Positions 23,985 to 32,652 of a stretch of DNA of 59,302 bases are shown piece by piece (the stretch's first letter is position 1; each line of letters starts with the position of its first letter). A program made the position numbers and the translations under genes. The stretch covers positions 1-59,302 of the forward strand of contig JBBIMX010000006.1 in the NCBI GenBank assembly GCA_037444165.1. The letters are read 5' to 3'. This DNA comes from CALIBK01 sp037444165 (GTDB taxonomy: Bacteria > Desulfobacterota > BSN033 > UBA1163). The notes under the pieces were generated by a model. That model saw only the letters and a program-made list of their open reading frames with translations, was not told the DNA's origin and did not search any database.

Positions 23985-26321
23985 ATGAGGGGAAGAAAAA
24001 AGGACTCTGGCGAAAAGAAAAACGATCTGCAGGGCTTCCGCCTTACCCGTAGGAAGTTTCTGAAACTTACTGCCATAGCTGGACTCTCTGCGGGTACCTT
24101 CGGCATTGATAAAGTCTCTCCGGAGGCCTTCGCCACCTCATCCTTTCCCTCAGGATCGAGGGGAAGATGGATTCCAACTTCCTGCCTGAATTGTTCCTCT
24201 CGGTGTGGAATAAGTGTGAAGGTGGAGCATGGAAGGGTCGTCCAGATCAAAGGGAATCGTCTCTCTCTCGTTTCGGAAGGACAGATCTGCCCTCGAGGGC
24301 ATATTGGTCTTCAGGTGCTTTATGACCCTGAGAGAATTTTTACTCCCTTAAAGAGGTCCCAACCAAAAAAGGGGAAGGGGATCGATCCCCAGTGGAAGCC
24401 CATCTCCTGGGACCAAGCGATTGAAGAGATAACCAGGAAACTCCGAAGTCTTCGGGAAAGCCACATTCCCCATCATCTCCTGCTCTTTTCTGGGTTGAAC
24501 TCAAGGAGTCATGAAGATCTGATTTTGAGATTTGCAGAGGCCTACGGGACACCGAATCTGGTCTCTGGAGAGGGTTTGGATGATGAAGCCGAGAGGGCAG
24601 GTCGGTGGATGGGGGATGGACATTTCGAACCATTTGTTTATGATCTGGACCATACCCATTATATCCTGTCATTTGGAGCAGACCTTATTGAGTCGGCTCC
24701 TCCCGTGGCCCGATGGTTGAGAAAATGGGGTAAAATCCGCCGTGAGAGATCGATCCGAGCTAAAGTAGTAGATATTCAACCCCGCTACTCCCTTACCGCT
24801 TCCAAATCGGACGAATGGATCCCGATCCATCCAGGAACCGATGCGGCTCTGGCCATGGGAATTGCCCATGTCATCCTAAAAGAGGGTCTCTTTGAAGAGG
24901 AATTTATCAAGAGGTGGACTGTCGGTTTTGAGCCGTATCGAGAGCTCGTCCTGAAAGAGTATAGGCCGGAGTCCGTTTCAAAGATCACTGGAATTCCTGC
25001 GGAGGTTATTTATCGAGTGGCCAGAGAGTTTGGCCAAACCCGGCCTGCTCTGGCCATAGGAGGGAAAGGGGCCCTTGCCTGGCCTGGAGGCTCCTATACC
25101 AGTTATGCCATCCATTGTTTAAATGCGTTGGTGGGAAGTTTGGATACACCAGGAGGGGTTCTCTATCAGGAATTTCCAGAGTATCGAGCACTTCCAAAGA
25201 TAGAGGGTGACGAGATTGGTCGAAAAGGGTTAGAACAGGTTCCTATCGATTTTCGAAGGACCGAACTTTTTCCGGTGGCCCGAGTCGTCACGAATCAGAT
25301 TCCGAAGTCTCTCAGAGAAGGAAAACCTTATCCTATTGAAATGGCGATCGGGTTCAATAGTAATTTCATGATGACCGCGCCGGGTTCAGGGGAATGGGGA
25401 GAGGCGCTAAAAAGGATTCCCTTTTATGTTCATATTTCCCCCTTCGTGAGCGAAATGGCTCAGTTCGCTGACATTCTCCTTCCAGCAACAACCTATCTCG
25501 AAGAATGGGGATACGAACATTCTTCTCCAGGCGGAGGATTCGTTGAGGTAAGGATTAAACAACCTGTGATGAAGCCTATGGGAGAGTCTAAATCGATCGG
25601 GGATATCCTCTTTCTTTTAGCAGAAAGAATTCCAGGGACAGTGACAAACGCCTTTAGGAGGATAGGGAGCTCTGTAGAAGAATTTGTTCGATTTAGAACC
25701 TCTTCATTTGTTGGATGGGAGGAGTTTTTAAAGAAAGGGGTCTGGAGAGGCCCGGGATATGAATATAGAAAATATTCCCGGATCTTTCAAACCCCATCGA
25801 GAAAGTTTGAGTTTCTATCTGGAAACCTGAAAATGCTTCAAAATGGAAAGAAGAAAATGATGGGTCAAGCAGCGCCCCTTATGCCCTGTTATACAAAGGT
25901 GAAGTGGTTGGGCGAGGAGAGGCAATATCCACTTCTCCTCTTCCCCTATCAACCTCTCCTCACGTTTGAAAATGGAAGTCAGAATTATCCATGGGCCCAG
26001 GAGATTTTCCTTCCCATGCAGGGAGTGGGATGGGCGAGCCCTGCAGAGATAAATCCTGAGACGGCAGCCCAGTTAAATTTAAAGGATCGGGATAGGATCT
26101 GGATTGAATCTCCTTTTGGGAAGATTCAAAACTCTGTTAAGCTCTCCGAAGGAGTGCCACCGAATCTGGTATGTATCCCATTAGGACAGGGTCACACCTC
26201 CTATGGAAGATGGCAAAAAGGAATCGGGTGCAATCCGAACGAAATCATTGGGGTGGATTTTGATCGGTTGAGTGGACAATCCACATTTTTTAATACCCGA
26301 ATTAAGCTTTATAAAGCCTAA
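23985..26321 (+). CDS. Tat-exported molybdopterin oxidoreductase (CISM catalytic subunit)
   Basis: A 778-residue DMSO-reductase-superfamily protein. A twin-arginine signal (LTRRKFLKLTAIAGLSAGTFG, RR at about residue 22) sends it folded across the membrane. Next come a proximal [4Fe-4S] site (CLNCSSRCGISV ... CPRGHIG) and the four-part bis-MGD domains, including IHPGTDAALAMG and a C-terminal NPETAAQLNLKDRDRIWIESPFG. The position that holds the Cys/Ser Mo ligand appears to be Asp199 or Asp200 (GEGLDDEAER) in my by-eye alignment, so assignment as polysulfide, tetrathionate or thiosulfate reductase is unsafe. Downstream genes encode its FeS and NrfD partners. With no cytochrome c nearby, it is likely the periplasmic arm of a quinone- or EMO-linked complex. 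Reaction unknown. Confidence 0.87.
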   Translation: MRGRKKDSGEKKNDLQGFRLTRRKFLKLTAIAGLSAGTFGIDKVSPEAFATSSFPSGSRGRWIPTSCLNCSSRCGISVKVEHGRVVQIKGNRLSLVSEGQICPRGHIGLQVLYDPERIFTPLKRSQPKKGKGIDPQWKPISWDQAIEEITRKLRSLRESHIPHHLLLFSGLNSRSHEDLILRFAEAYGTPNLVSGEGLDDEAERAGRWMGDGHFEPFVYDLDHTHYILSFGADLIESAPPVARWLRKWGKIRRERSIRAKVVDIQPRYSLTASKSDEWIPIHPGTDAALAMGIAHVILKEGLFEEEFIKRWTVGFEPYRELVLKEYRPESVSKITGIPAEVIYRVAREFGQTRPALAIGGKGALAWPGGSYTSYAIHCLNALVGSLDTPGGVLYQEFPEYRALPKIEGDEIGRKGLEQVPIDFRRTELFPVARVVTNQIPKSLREGKPYPIEMAIGFNSNFMMTAPGSGEWGEALKRIPFYVHISPFVSEMAQFADILLPATTYLEEWGYEHSSPGGGFVEVRIKQPVMKPMGESKSIGDILFLLAERIPGTVTNAFRRIGSSVEEFVRFRTSSFVGWEEFLKKGVWRGPGYEYRKYSRIFQTPSRKFEFLSGNLKMLQNGKKKMMGQAAPLMPCYTKVKWLGEERQYPLLLFPYQPLLTFENGSQNYPWAQEIFLPMQGVGWASPAEINPETAAQLNLKDRDRIWIESPFGKIQNSVKLSEGVPPNLVCIPLGQGHTSYGRWQKGIGCNPNEIIGVDFDRLSGQSTFFNTRIKLYKA

Positions 26322-26408
26322 CCCATCAGAGTCAACCCTTTCTCATCTTTCATCCCCTTTTTTTAAAGCGGAGGAAAGGGATGGAGTAAGTGAGATGTGA
26401 GGTAAAGG

Positions 26409-27095
26409 ATGCCAAAGTGGGGAATGGTGATCGATTTAGATAAATGTGTGGGATGCCAGGCCTGTGTGATTGCCTGTAAGGAAGAGAATAATGTCCCTCA
26501 TGGATCTCCTGAGGAGCAGAGGTCCCGAAGGGAGATTTTCTGGCACAAGATGATTGCGGTAACGAGGGGAAAGTACCCCCATTTTCGAGTAGAACTCTTA
26601 CCCATGCCCTGTATGCAATGTGATCATCCTCCCTGTGTCACGGTCTGCCCTGCAAAGGCGACCTTTCGACGAGAAGATGGGATTATTATGCAATCCTATC
26701 GGAGATGCATTGGCTGTAAATACTGCATGGTCGCCTGTCCCTATGGGGCAAGGAGCTTTAACTACAAGGCGCAAGAGGGGAAACCTTATCATCATCAGGA
26801 TGAGCCTCCGGATCGAAAGTCCTGGGAACCCTGGCCTTTTCCCACTCGAACCCAGGGGGTGGTGGAGAAATGTACATTCTGTTTTCATCGAATTGATCAG
26901 GGTCTCAGGGAAGGAAAGAAGATCGGGATAGAGGTGGTTCCAGCCTGTGTGGAGGCTTGCCCTTCTCAGGCAAGAACCTTTGGAGATCTGGATGATCCTC
27001 AAAGCCCGGTCACCAAGCTCCTCGCTTCACGGGCTTCGTTCCGATTGAGGGAGGAGCTATCGACCCATCCTAAAGTGATCTATCTCTCGAGGTAA
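26409..27095 (+). CDS. Four-cluster ferredoxin subunit (PsrB/DsrO type)
   Basis: A 228-residue iron-sulfur protein with cysteine sets for four [4Fe-4S] clusters: CVGCQACVIACKEENN, CMQCDHPPCVTVCP, CIGCKYCMVACPYG, and CTFCFHRIDQG with CVEACPSQA. It links a molybdopterin subunit to a NrfD membrane anchor. No signal peptide is present; in such complexes the FeS subunit is usually co-exported with the Tat-bearing partner. It starts 87 bp after the molybdopterin gene and 11 bp before the NrfD gene. Confidence 0.92.
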   Translation: MPKWGMVIDLDKCVGCQACVIACKEENNVPHGSPEEQRSRREIFWHKMIAVTRGKYPHFRVELLPMPCMQCDHPPCVTVCPAKATFRREDGIIMQSYRRCIGCKYCMVACPYGARSFNYKAQEGKPYHHQDEPPDRKSWEPWPFPTRTQGVVEKCTFCFHRIDQGLREGKKIGIEVVPACVEACPSQARTFGDLDDPQSPVTKLLASRASFRLREELSTHPKVIYLSR

Positions 27096-27106
27096 AGGAT
27101 TAACCG

Positions 27107-28282
27107 ATGGAAATGAACTACTCTACGATTAATGGAACCTCAAGGGGTTATAAAATTTTGATGGTCTTTTTGGGGGCGATGGTCGGAGTCTTTATCACGA
27201 GTTTCCTGGTGGCCTACCTTAAAGGACAGCAGGTATGGGGGGTGAGTAATATTATTCCCTGGGGGCAGCTTATTACTTTTTACATCTACTTCATAGGACT
27301 GAGCGCGGGGGCGATCATTATTTCTTCCCTCAGTTATGTCTTTAGGAAAGAAACCTATGAACCTATTGGGCGATTGGCCGTTTTTATGGGAATTCTCCTA
27401 ATGATAGGGGCCATGATTTTTGTGATGGTCGATTTGGGAAGGCCGGAGAAGGCTTGGCGTCTTTTTATGTACTTTTACCTCAACAATATGAGCTCTCTTT
27501 TTGCGATCAATTCTATTTTCTACACAGGATACATTACGCTTATGCTCATTTACCTCTGGCTCATCTTTGAAGGGAAGAAGCAGTTGGCCGTGGTGCTCGG
27601 AACCATTGATGTCCTCTGGGCCATCGCTGTTCACATGGGGACCGGGGCGATCTTTGGGCTCATTGGAAACCGGGAGATCTTTTTCTCCCCTATTAAACCT
27701 TTCGAGTTTTTAATGGCAGCCCTCACCTCTGGAACCTCGTTGATCATTTTGATCGCCGTGGTGACTTTCAAACTGACCCGGAGGTTGATTCATGAAGAAT
27801 TAATCTTTTCCCTTTCAAGGCTTCTTAGGAGCATCATTCTGATTCTTTTGGTCACCGTGTTCGTCGATAAACTGACCCATCTCTACTTTCCAAACCGGGA
27901 GGCAACCCTCTACCTGTTGACGGGGGATTACTGGTGGATCTTCTGGATTTTTCAAATCGGAATGGGGATCGGTTTCCCATTATTCCTCCTCACCTGGTCG
28001 AAAACTAAAAAGAGTATCCGATGGGTAATTATTGCCGCTCTCTCCGTCGTTCTTGGAGTCTTTGGAGAGCGGGCAGCCTTGGTCATTCCAGGGACCGCTC
28101 ATCCCCAGCCTTTCTTCCCAGGAAAGATGGAAGGTCCCTGGGGAGAACCCGCCATTTTTCCGATCACCTTCTGGGAGAGTCTCCTTAGTTTGAGTATCGT
28201 CTCATTGGTCGTTCTTCTATTTGTGATTGGGTTAAGATATCTGGAGATCCTTCCCGAAGGAAGGGCAGAGGGAAAATCTTGA
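27107..28282 (+). CDS. NrfD/PsrC-type integral membrane quinone-interacting subunit
   Basis: A 391-residue polytopic protein with about ten hydrophobic segments (for example ILMVFLGAMVGVFITSFLVA at residues 17-36, then FYIYFIGLSAGAIIISSLSY). NrfD proteins carry no heme and exchange electrons and protons with menaquinone, coupled to an FeS subunit. The conserved WGQLITFYIYFIGLSAGA segment and later GHMGTGAI-like and DLGRPEKAWRLF stretches fit this family. It follows the FeS gene by 11 bp and is followed after 22 bp by the second EMO-like gene. Together with those it resembles the DsrP/DsrO/DsrMK part of Dsr-type complexes. Confidence 0.9.
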   Translation: MEMNYSTINGTSRGYKILMVFLGAMVGVFITSFLVAYLKGQQVWGVSNIIPWGQLITFYIYFIGLSAGAIIISSLSYVFRKETYEPIGRLAVFMGILLMIGAMIFVMVDLGRPEKAWRLFMYFYLNNMSSLFAINSIFYTGYITLMLIYLWLIFEGKKQLAVVLGTIDVLWAIAVHMGTGAIFGLIGNREIFFSPIKPFEFLMAALTSGTSLIILIAVVTFKLTRRLIHEELIFSLSRLLRSIILILLVTVFVDKLTHLYFPNREATLYLLTGDYWWIFWIFQIGMGIGFPLFLLTWSKTKKSIRWVIIAALSVVLGVFGERAALVIPGTAHPQPFFPGKMEGPWGEPAIFPITFWESLLSLSIVSLVVLLFVIGLRYLEILPEGRAEGKS

Positions 28283-28304
28283 GATGAAATAGGGAGGAAG
28301 AAAT

Positions 28305-30593
28305 TTGAGGCCCATAGCCATTTTGATAGAAGTCTTAATCCTTATCGGGGTCATTTACTGCCTTTTTTTGGCTTTTCGCCTGACCCTTCTTGATCTCGGG
28401 TTTCGACAGAAATACGACCGATTCATCCGATGGGCCCTCAGAGTCGTTGGGGTTGCAATTTCAGCCTTCTTTGTTGCCCATCTCACTCTTTTTTACCCTA
28501 AACTGACTCTCCTCATAGGGCAGGGAGCTTCTTGGGAGTCCCATTCGGTCTCCTTCTGGGCGAAACAGAATGTCTATCTTGCAAATGTCCTTTATCCTAT
28601 AAGCCTTGTTTTCTTCATTTTACTCATTGGACTCGCTGGCCTTTTTGTTTATACCTTTCGTGAGCAACATCTTCGTCTGTGGCAGATAGGGAAAGAGGAG
28701 GACTGTTCAGGAGAGATTCCTGAGAGGATCAAAACCGTGATCAAAGTGGTATTTGGTCATGCCCGTTTCTGGAGAGAGGGATATCCTGGGTTGATGCATT
28801 TTCTTATCTTCTGGGGAACCCTTCTCCTTTTTATTGGGAAAGGGATCCGTCTCTTTTCTCCATTGACAGGATGGAGAGTTCCTCCTCAGCCTCTCTATCT
28901 TTCTGCCTCCTTTATTTCTGAAATCGGTGGAGGAGTGATTCTTCTGGGGGCCTTAATGGCTGTTCTTCGCCGATTTATTTTCAAACCAGAAAGACTCGAC
29001 TCAAAACCCGATGACCACCTGAAATATCTCTGGGCCTTTTTAATTATTCTCACTGGATATTTGATCAAAAGTTATCGAGTGGGTCTCGGAGGACCTCTTC
29101 CTCCTGAATCCTCCTCCTGGGCCCCTCTGAGCTCCCTTTTAACCCCCTTCATTCTCATTTTGCCCTCGGACCCGTTGAATGAACTTCTTCTCTGGCATCG
29201 AGTATTGATTCATGGAATCCCAGCGTTGATTCTATTCGGTTATATTGTGTTAAGCCGTTCTTCTCTCGAACATATCTTTCTTTCCGCCCTCAACGTTTAT
29301 TACAGACCTTTGACTCCGAAAGGAGCCGTAAGACCGATCCCTAATTTTGAAGAGGCGGAAACCTATGGAGTGACAGAAATCAAAGAATTCACCTGGAAAC
29401 AGCTTCTCGATCTGGAAGCCTGTACCCGATGCGGCAGATGTCAGGATAACTGTCCTGCCCATCTAAGTGAAAAACCGCTCAATCCCAAAAAAGTGATCCA
29501 GGATCTCAGGGCTCATCTTCTCGCTCAGGGAGGAACCCTCATTCCATTGGATCAACCCAAGGATCCTGAACCCACGCCATTGGTAGGGGAGATCATTTCA
29601 GAAGATACCCTTTGGTCCTGTACGGCCTGTCTCAATTGTCTGGAACAATGTCCAGTTTATATCTCCTGTTTTGATAAACTCATCGAAATGAGACGAAGCA
29701 AGGTTCTCATGGAGAGTCAATATCCGAACGAACTGAAAGAAGTCTTTCGGGCAATGGAAAGAAAGAGCAATCCCTGGGGGGTGGAGAAGAGTCAGAGGGC
29801 CGATTGGGCCCAGACCCTCGGAGTAAAGACCTTAGCTGAGAACCCTGAAGTGGAATGGCTTTATTTCCCTGGATGCTTTAAAGGATTCGATGATCGAAAT
29901 AAAAAAGTGGCGATCTCCATGGTCAATATTCTTAAAAAGACGGGAGTCTCTTTTGGGATCCTGGGGTCAGAAGAAGGATGTTGTGGAGACCCTGCAAGAA
30001 GGATTGGAAATGAGTATCTTTATTTCATGCTTGTAGAGAAGAACCTGGAGGTCTTTGACCGATATAAAGTTAAAAAGATCCTTACCACCTGTCCCCATTG
30101 TTTCAATACATTGAAAAATGAATACCCTCAGTTTGGGGGAAACTTCGAGGTCGTCCATCAAACCGAATTCCTTAAGATCTTGTTAGACCAAAACAAGCTG
30201 GTATTGCGTCAGAACTCTCCTCTTACCGTCACCTATCACGATTCCTGTTATCTTGGTCGTTATAATCAAATTTATGAACCTCAGAGACATCTGTTGAAGG
30301 CTATTCCAGGGGTGACTTTAAAAGAGATGGAACGCTGCTTTGATCGAAGCTTCTGCTGTGGGGGTGGGGGTGGAAGGATGTGGATGGAAGAACACCTTGG
30401 GAAACGAATCAATGAGATGCGGGTGGATCAAGCCTTAGCCTTAAACCCCAATGTCATTGCTACCGCCTGCCCATACTGCCTGACCATGCTTGAAGATGGT
30501 CTTAAGGCTAAAGGGAAAGATGAAACGATTAAGGTCTATGATATCGCAGAGCTCTTAGAGAAAGCGATGGGAGATCCGTCTGAGACATCTTAA
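28305..30593 (+). CDS. Second EMO/DsrMK-like membrane FeS oxidoreductase
   Basis: A 762-residue paralogue of the protein at 20072, about 90 residues longer at the N-terminus with extra membrane segments (ILIEVLILIGVIYCLFLAF, then VVGVAISAFFVAHLTLFY and VLYPISLVFFILLIGLAGLF). The NarI-like domain is followed by CTRCGRCQDNCPA, CTACLNCLEQCP and two CCG domains (FPGCFKG...CCGDP...CPHC; DSCYLGRYN...CCGGGGG...CPYC). The linker EIKEFTWKQLLDLEACT matches the EIKDFTWKQLLDLDACT of the first copy, so the two share ancestry. It starts with TTG behind AGGGAGG, 22 bp after the NrfD gene. It is in the molybdopterin unit, so it may have become a subunit of that complex (as DsrMK) rather than an independent ETF oxidase. 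Confidence 0.85.
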   Translation: MRPIAILIEVLILIGVIYCLFLAFRLTLLDLGFRQKYDRFIRWALRVVGVAISAFFVAHLTLFYPKLTLLIGQGASWESHSVSFWAKQNVYLANVLYPISLVFFILLIGLAGLFVYTFREQHLRLWQIGKEEDCSGEIPERIKTVIKVVFGHARFWREGYPGLMHFLIFWGTLLLFIGKGIRLFSPLTGWRVPPQPLYLSASFISEIGGGVILLGALMAVLRRFIFKPERLDSKPDDHLKYLWAFLIILTGYLIKSYRVGLGGPLPPESSSWAPLSSLLTPFILILPSDPLNELLLWHRVLIHGIPALILFGYIVLSRSSLEHIFLSALNVYYRPLTPKGAVRPIPNFEEAETYGVTEIKEFTWKQLLDLEACTRCGRCQDNCPAHLSEKPLNPKKVIQDLRAHLLAQGGTLIPLDQPKDPEPTPLVGEIISEDTLWSCTACLNCLEQCPVYISCFDKLIEMRRSKVLMESQYPNELKEVFRAMERKSNPWGVEKSQRADWAQTLGVKTLAENPEVEWLYFPGCFKGFDDRNKKVAISMVNILKKTGVSFGILGSEEGCCGDPARRIGNEYLYFMLVEKNLEVFDRYKVKKILTTCPHCFNTLKNEYPQFGGNFEVVHQTEFLKILLDQNKLVLRQNSPLTVTYHDSCYLGRYNQIYEPQRHLLKAIPGVTLKEMERCFDRSFCCGGGGGRMWMEEHLGKRINEMRVDQALALNPNVIATACPYCLTMLEDGLKAKGKDETIKVYDIAELLEKAMGDPSETS

Positions 30594-30619
30594 TGGACCG
30601 ATGAGCCGAAAATTTTTTT

Positions 30620-31690
30620 TCACAATTCCTTCTTAAGTTTCTCTTTAATCTTTTCTATATAGGAATAAACCTCCTCTTTCTCTTTAAAGAAAGTCTGTGC
30701 CTCTAAGGGGTCAATCAGGACAAGGTTCTTTCGTGCCCATTCGATATATGAAGATTCCCGAATGATCTTGCTTAAAGCCTCTTCTAAAACCTTTACAATA
30801 TGGGATGGAGTCTGAGGCGGGGCCTCGAGGACATGTCGGGTCGTAATGGGTGGAATATCATAGCCCAACTCCTTAAGGGTTGGAATGTGACTGAAATAGG
30901 GGCTCCGTCCTCCGGTCTTATCAGGGAGCATGGCGAGGATATTTATTTTCCCTGCCTTCACCCAGGAGGGAAGGGCTCCTCCCAAAGAGATCGTAAAATC
31001 TACCTCTCTTCGGGATAATGCGGCGATACTCGGAGTCAACCCTCCGTAAGGAACCCAGTTCACCTGAATCCCTAATCCCTCGGCTAATACCAGCCCGGCA
31101 ATATGGTTGATCCCCCCCTTGATCGGAATGGCCCCGATGAGAGAACGCTTCTTTGCCTCGTTTAGAAAATCATCAAAGGTCTGAACAGTTCCTGAAGGAA
31201 CCACTAAGAACTGGTTTCCTGAAGACCACGCGAAAATGGGAGTGAACTCTTTTGCTTTAAAATGGGTCTCCCCCATATGTTCGATAATAATACTTCGAGG
31301 AAAGGTATAACATATCAATGTATAACCGTCAGGCTCCATTTCTTGGAACTTTTCGAATGGAATTTTTCCCCAGAAGCCAGCGATATGTTCGACCTTGATT
31401 TCCACTCCGAGGAGTTTTTGAAGATGGGGGAGCATTTCACGGATATCGGCGTCTTCACCCCCAGGGCCCGTAATGATCTTGATCGGTTTTTTGGGATAGG
31501 CAGGCTTGATGGCTTCCCATCCCTCACGAAGATCTGGGGGTGAGACTTTGGCGATCTTCTGGGAAAGTTTAGGGCCAATGATTAATTTGGTTAAAGAAAT
31601 CACGGCCCGGGTAGCCTCATCCGCCTGTTTCAGGTCTTTGAGGTTTGCCATCTTCATGACCTGTTCAAGAAATTCTTTTCGGGTCATCAT
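30620..31690 (-). CDS. Bug (TctC)-family solute-binding protein with DUF2267-like N-terminus and no signal peptide
   Basis: A 356-residue protein. From about residue 70 it is a Bug/TctC-type periplasmic-binding-protein fold (PIKIITGPGGEDADIREMLPHLQKLLG ... FTPIFAWSSGNQFLVVPSGT ... IGAIPIKGGINHIAGLVLAEGLGIQVNWVPYGG ... RREVDFTISLGGALPSWVKAGKINILAMLPD). The first 60 residues are not a signal peptide but a charged helical segment (EFLEQVMKMANLKDLKQADEATRAVISL ... KVSPPDLREGWEAI) that resembles half of a DUF2267 domain. So it should be cytoplasmic, odd for a family that works as secreted transport receptors. No TctA/TctB genes are near. Start: two ATGs at 31690 and 31687 behind AAGGAG, with GTG at 31693 also possible. 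Function unknown; binding of a carboxylate ligand is the family expectation. Confidence 0.75.
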   Translation of the reverse strand: MMTRKEFLEQVMKMANLKDLKQADEATRAVISLTKLIIGPKLSQKIAKVSPPDLREGWEAIKPAYPKKPIKIITGPGGEDADIREMLPHLQKLLGVEIKVEHIAGFWGKIPFEKFQEMEPDGYTLICYTFPRSIIIEHMGETHFKAKEFTPIFAWSSGNQFLVVPSGTVQTFDDFLNEAKKRSLIGAIPIKGGINHIAGLVLAEGLGIQVNWVPYGGLTPSIAALSRREVDFTISLGGALPSWVKAGKINILAMLPDKTGGRSPYFSHIPTLKELGYDIPPITTRHVLEAPPQTPSHIVKVLEEALSKIIRESSYIEWARKNLVLIDPLEAQTFFKEKEEVYSYIEKIKEKLKKEL

Positions 31691-31869
31691 CACTCCGTCT
31701 CCTTTTTAAGGTTAATGTTAATTTTGAAAGGGGTCAAACACTTAGAAAAGGATGTCAACACGTTTGATCGGAAGCCTCGATCCAAGTGACTTAGAGATAG
31801 ACATCAGATGTCAAAGTAGGTTAATATACCCATATCAAAGATTTTTAAATTCGTCAAACAAAAAATGAA

Positions 31870-31896
31870 GATCCCACTTCTAAGTGAGGGATTGCA
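31870..31896. repeat. Hairpin repeat, copy B (partial)
   Basis: TCCCACTTCTAAGTGAGGGATTGCA (31872-31896) matches 53221-53245 at 23 of 25 bases. It covers the beginning of the longest tatD reading frame, which is why the start is placed downstream of it. Confidence 0.65.
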
Positions 31897-31906
31897 GATC
31901 GATCTT

Positions 31907-32644
31907 ATGTTCTTGTTTGATGCCCATGCTCACCTGGCAGAGTTAAAAGATCTATCGCCATCCCTTGCCGCGGCCAAAGAGAGCGGAGTGGGAGGAGTGA
32001 TCGCTGTAGGGAGTGAAATAGAATCGAATAAGAAAACCATGGAGATCAGTCAGTCCTACCCCCAATATGTTTATCCGGCTATTGGATATCATCCATGGGA
32101 GGTGATAGAAGAGGAGGTAGAAGAGAATCTTTTATTCATTCGAAATCACGTGATGGAGTGTGTGGCTTTAGGTGAGATTGGATTGGATTATAGGGCGAAG
32201 GTGAAGAAAGAGCTCCAGCACAAAGTATTTAATGAACTTCTGGATATCGCCAACCAGTTTGATAAGCCGATCATTGTTCACTGTCGATTTTCTCATCGAG
32301 AGGCCTTCCAAATGATATCGGATAAAGGAATTCGTCAAGCTGTTTTTCATTGGTATTCAGGTCCTCTGGACCTGCTGGATGAAATTTTTAAGAAGGGTTA
32401 CTTCATTTCAGCAACTCCTGCCTTAACCTATAGTCCTCCTCATCGGGAAGCCATCAGAAAGGCCCCTTTGGAGAGAATTCTATTAGAAACGGATACCCCT
32501 GTTTCTTATCAGGGAATGGAATCCAGACCTAAAGATGTGAGAATCACGATGGAGGAGGTGAGACTCCTCAAGGGATTGGATCCGGAGATTGTCACCCAAC
32601 AGACTACTCTCAATGCTTATGAATGCTTTCGATTATCTTTTTGA
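31907..32644 (+). CDS. TatD-family metal-dependent hydrolase
   Basis: A 245-residue TIM-barrel amidohydrolase. The metal-site motifs are FDAHAHLAEL (HxH), ALGEIGLDY (Glu), IVHCRF (His), FHWYSG (His) and ETDTPV (Asp). Family members are 3'-exonucleases or D-aminoacyl-tRNA/amide hydrolases; the substrate is not decidable. The open frame extends to 31865, but those 14 residues come from a hairpin repeat (copy B) and TatD proteins begin at the HxH strand, so the ATG at 31907 is chosen; neither start has a clear ribosome site. It stands alone, divergent from the Bug-like gene and convergent with the Hsp20-like gene. Confidence 0.9.
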   Translation: MFLFDAHAHLAELKDLSPSLAAAKESGVGGVIAVGSEIESNKKTMEISQSYPQYVYPAIGYHPWEVIEEEVEENLLFIRNHVMECVALGEIGLDYRAKVKKELQHKVFNELLDIANQFDKPIIVHCRFSHREAFQMISDKGIRQAVFHWYSGPLDLLDEIFKKGYFISATPALTYSPPHREAIRKAPLERILLETDTPVSYQGMESRPKDVRITMEEVRLLKGLDPEIVTQQTTLNAYECFRLSF

Positions 32645-32652
32645 CTCCAGTT

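Noticed and set aside
30594..30619. Tricarboxylate transport operon (TctABC)
   Set aside because: Only a single Bug-like protein is present, with no membrane components and no export signal.
31865..31906. tatD start at 31865
   Set aside because: The extra 14 residues are translated hairpin repeat and the TatD family begins with the HxH strand at the next ATG.
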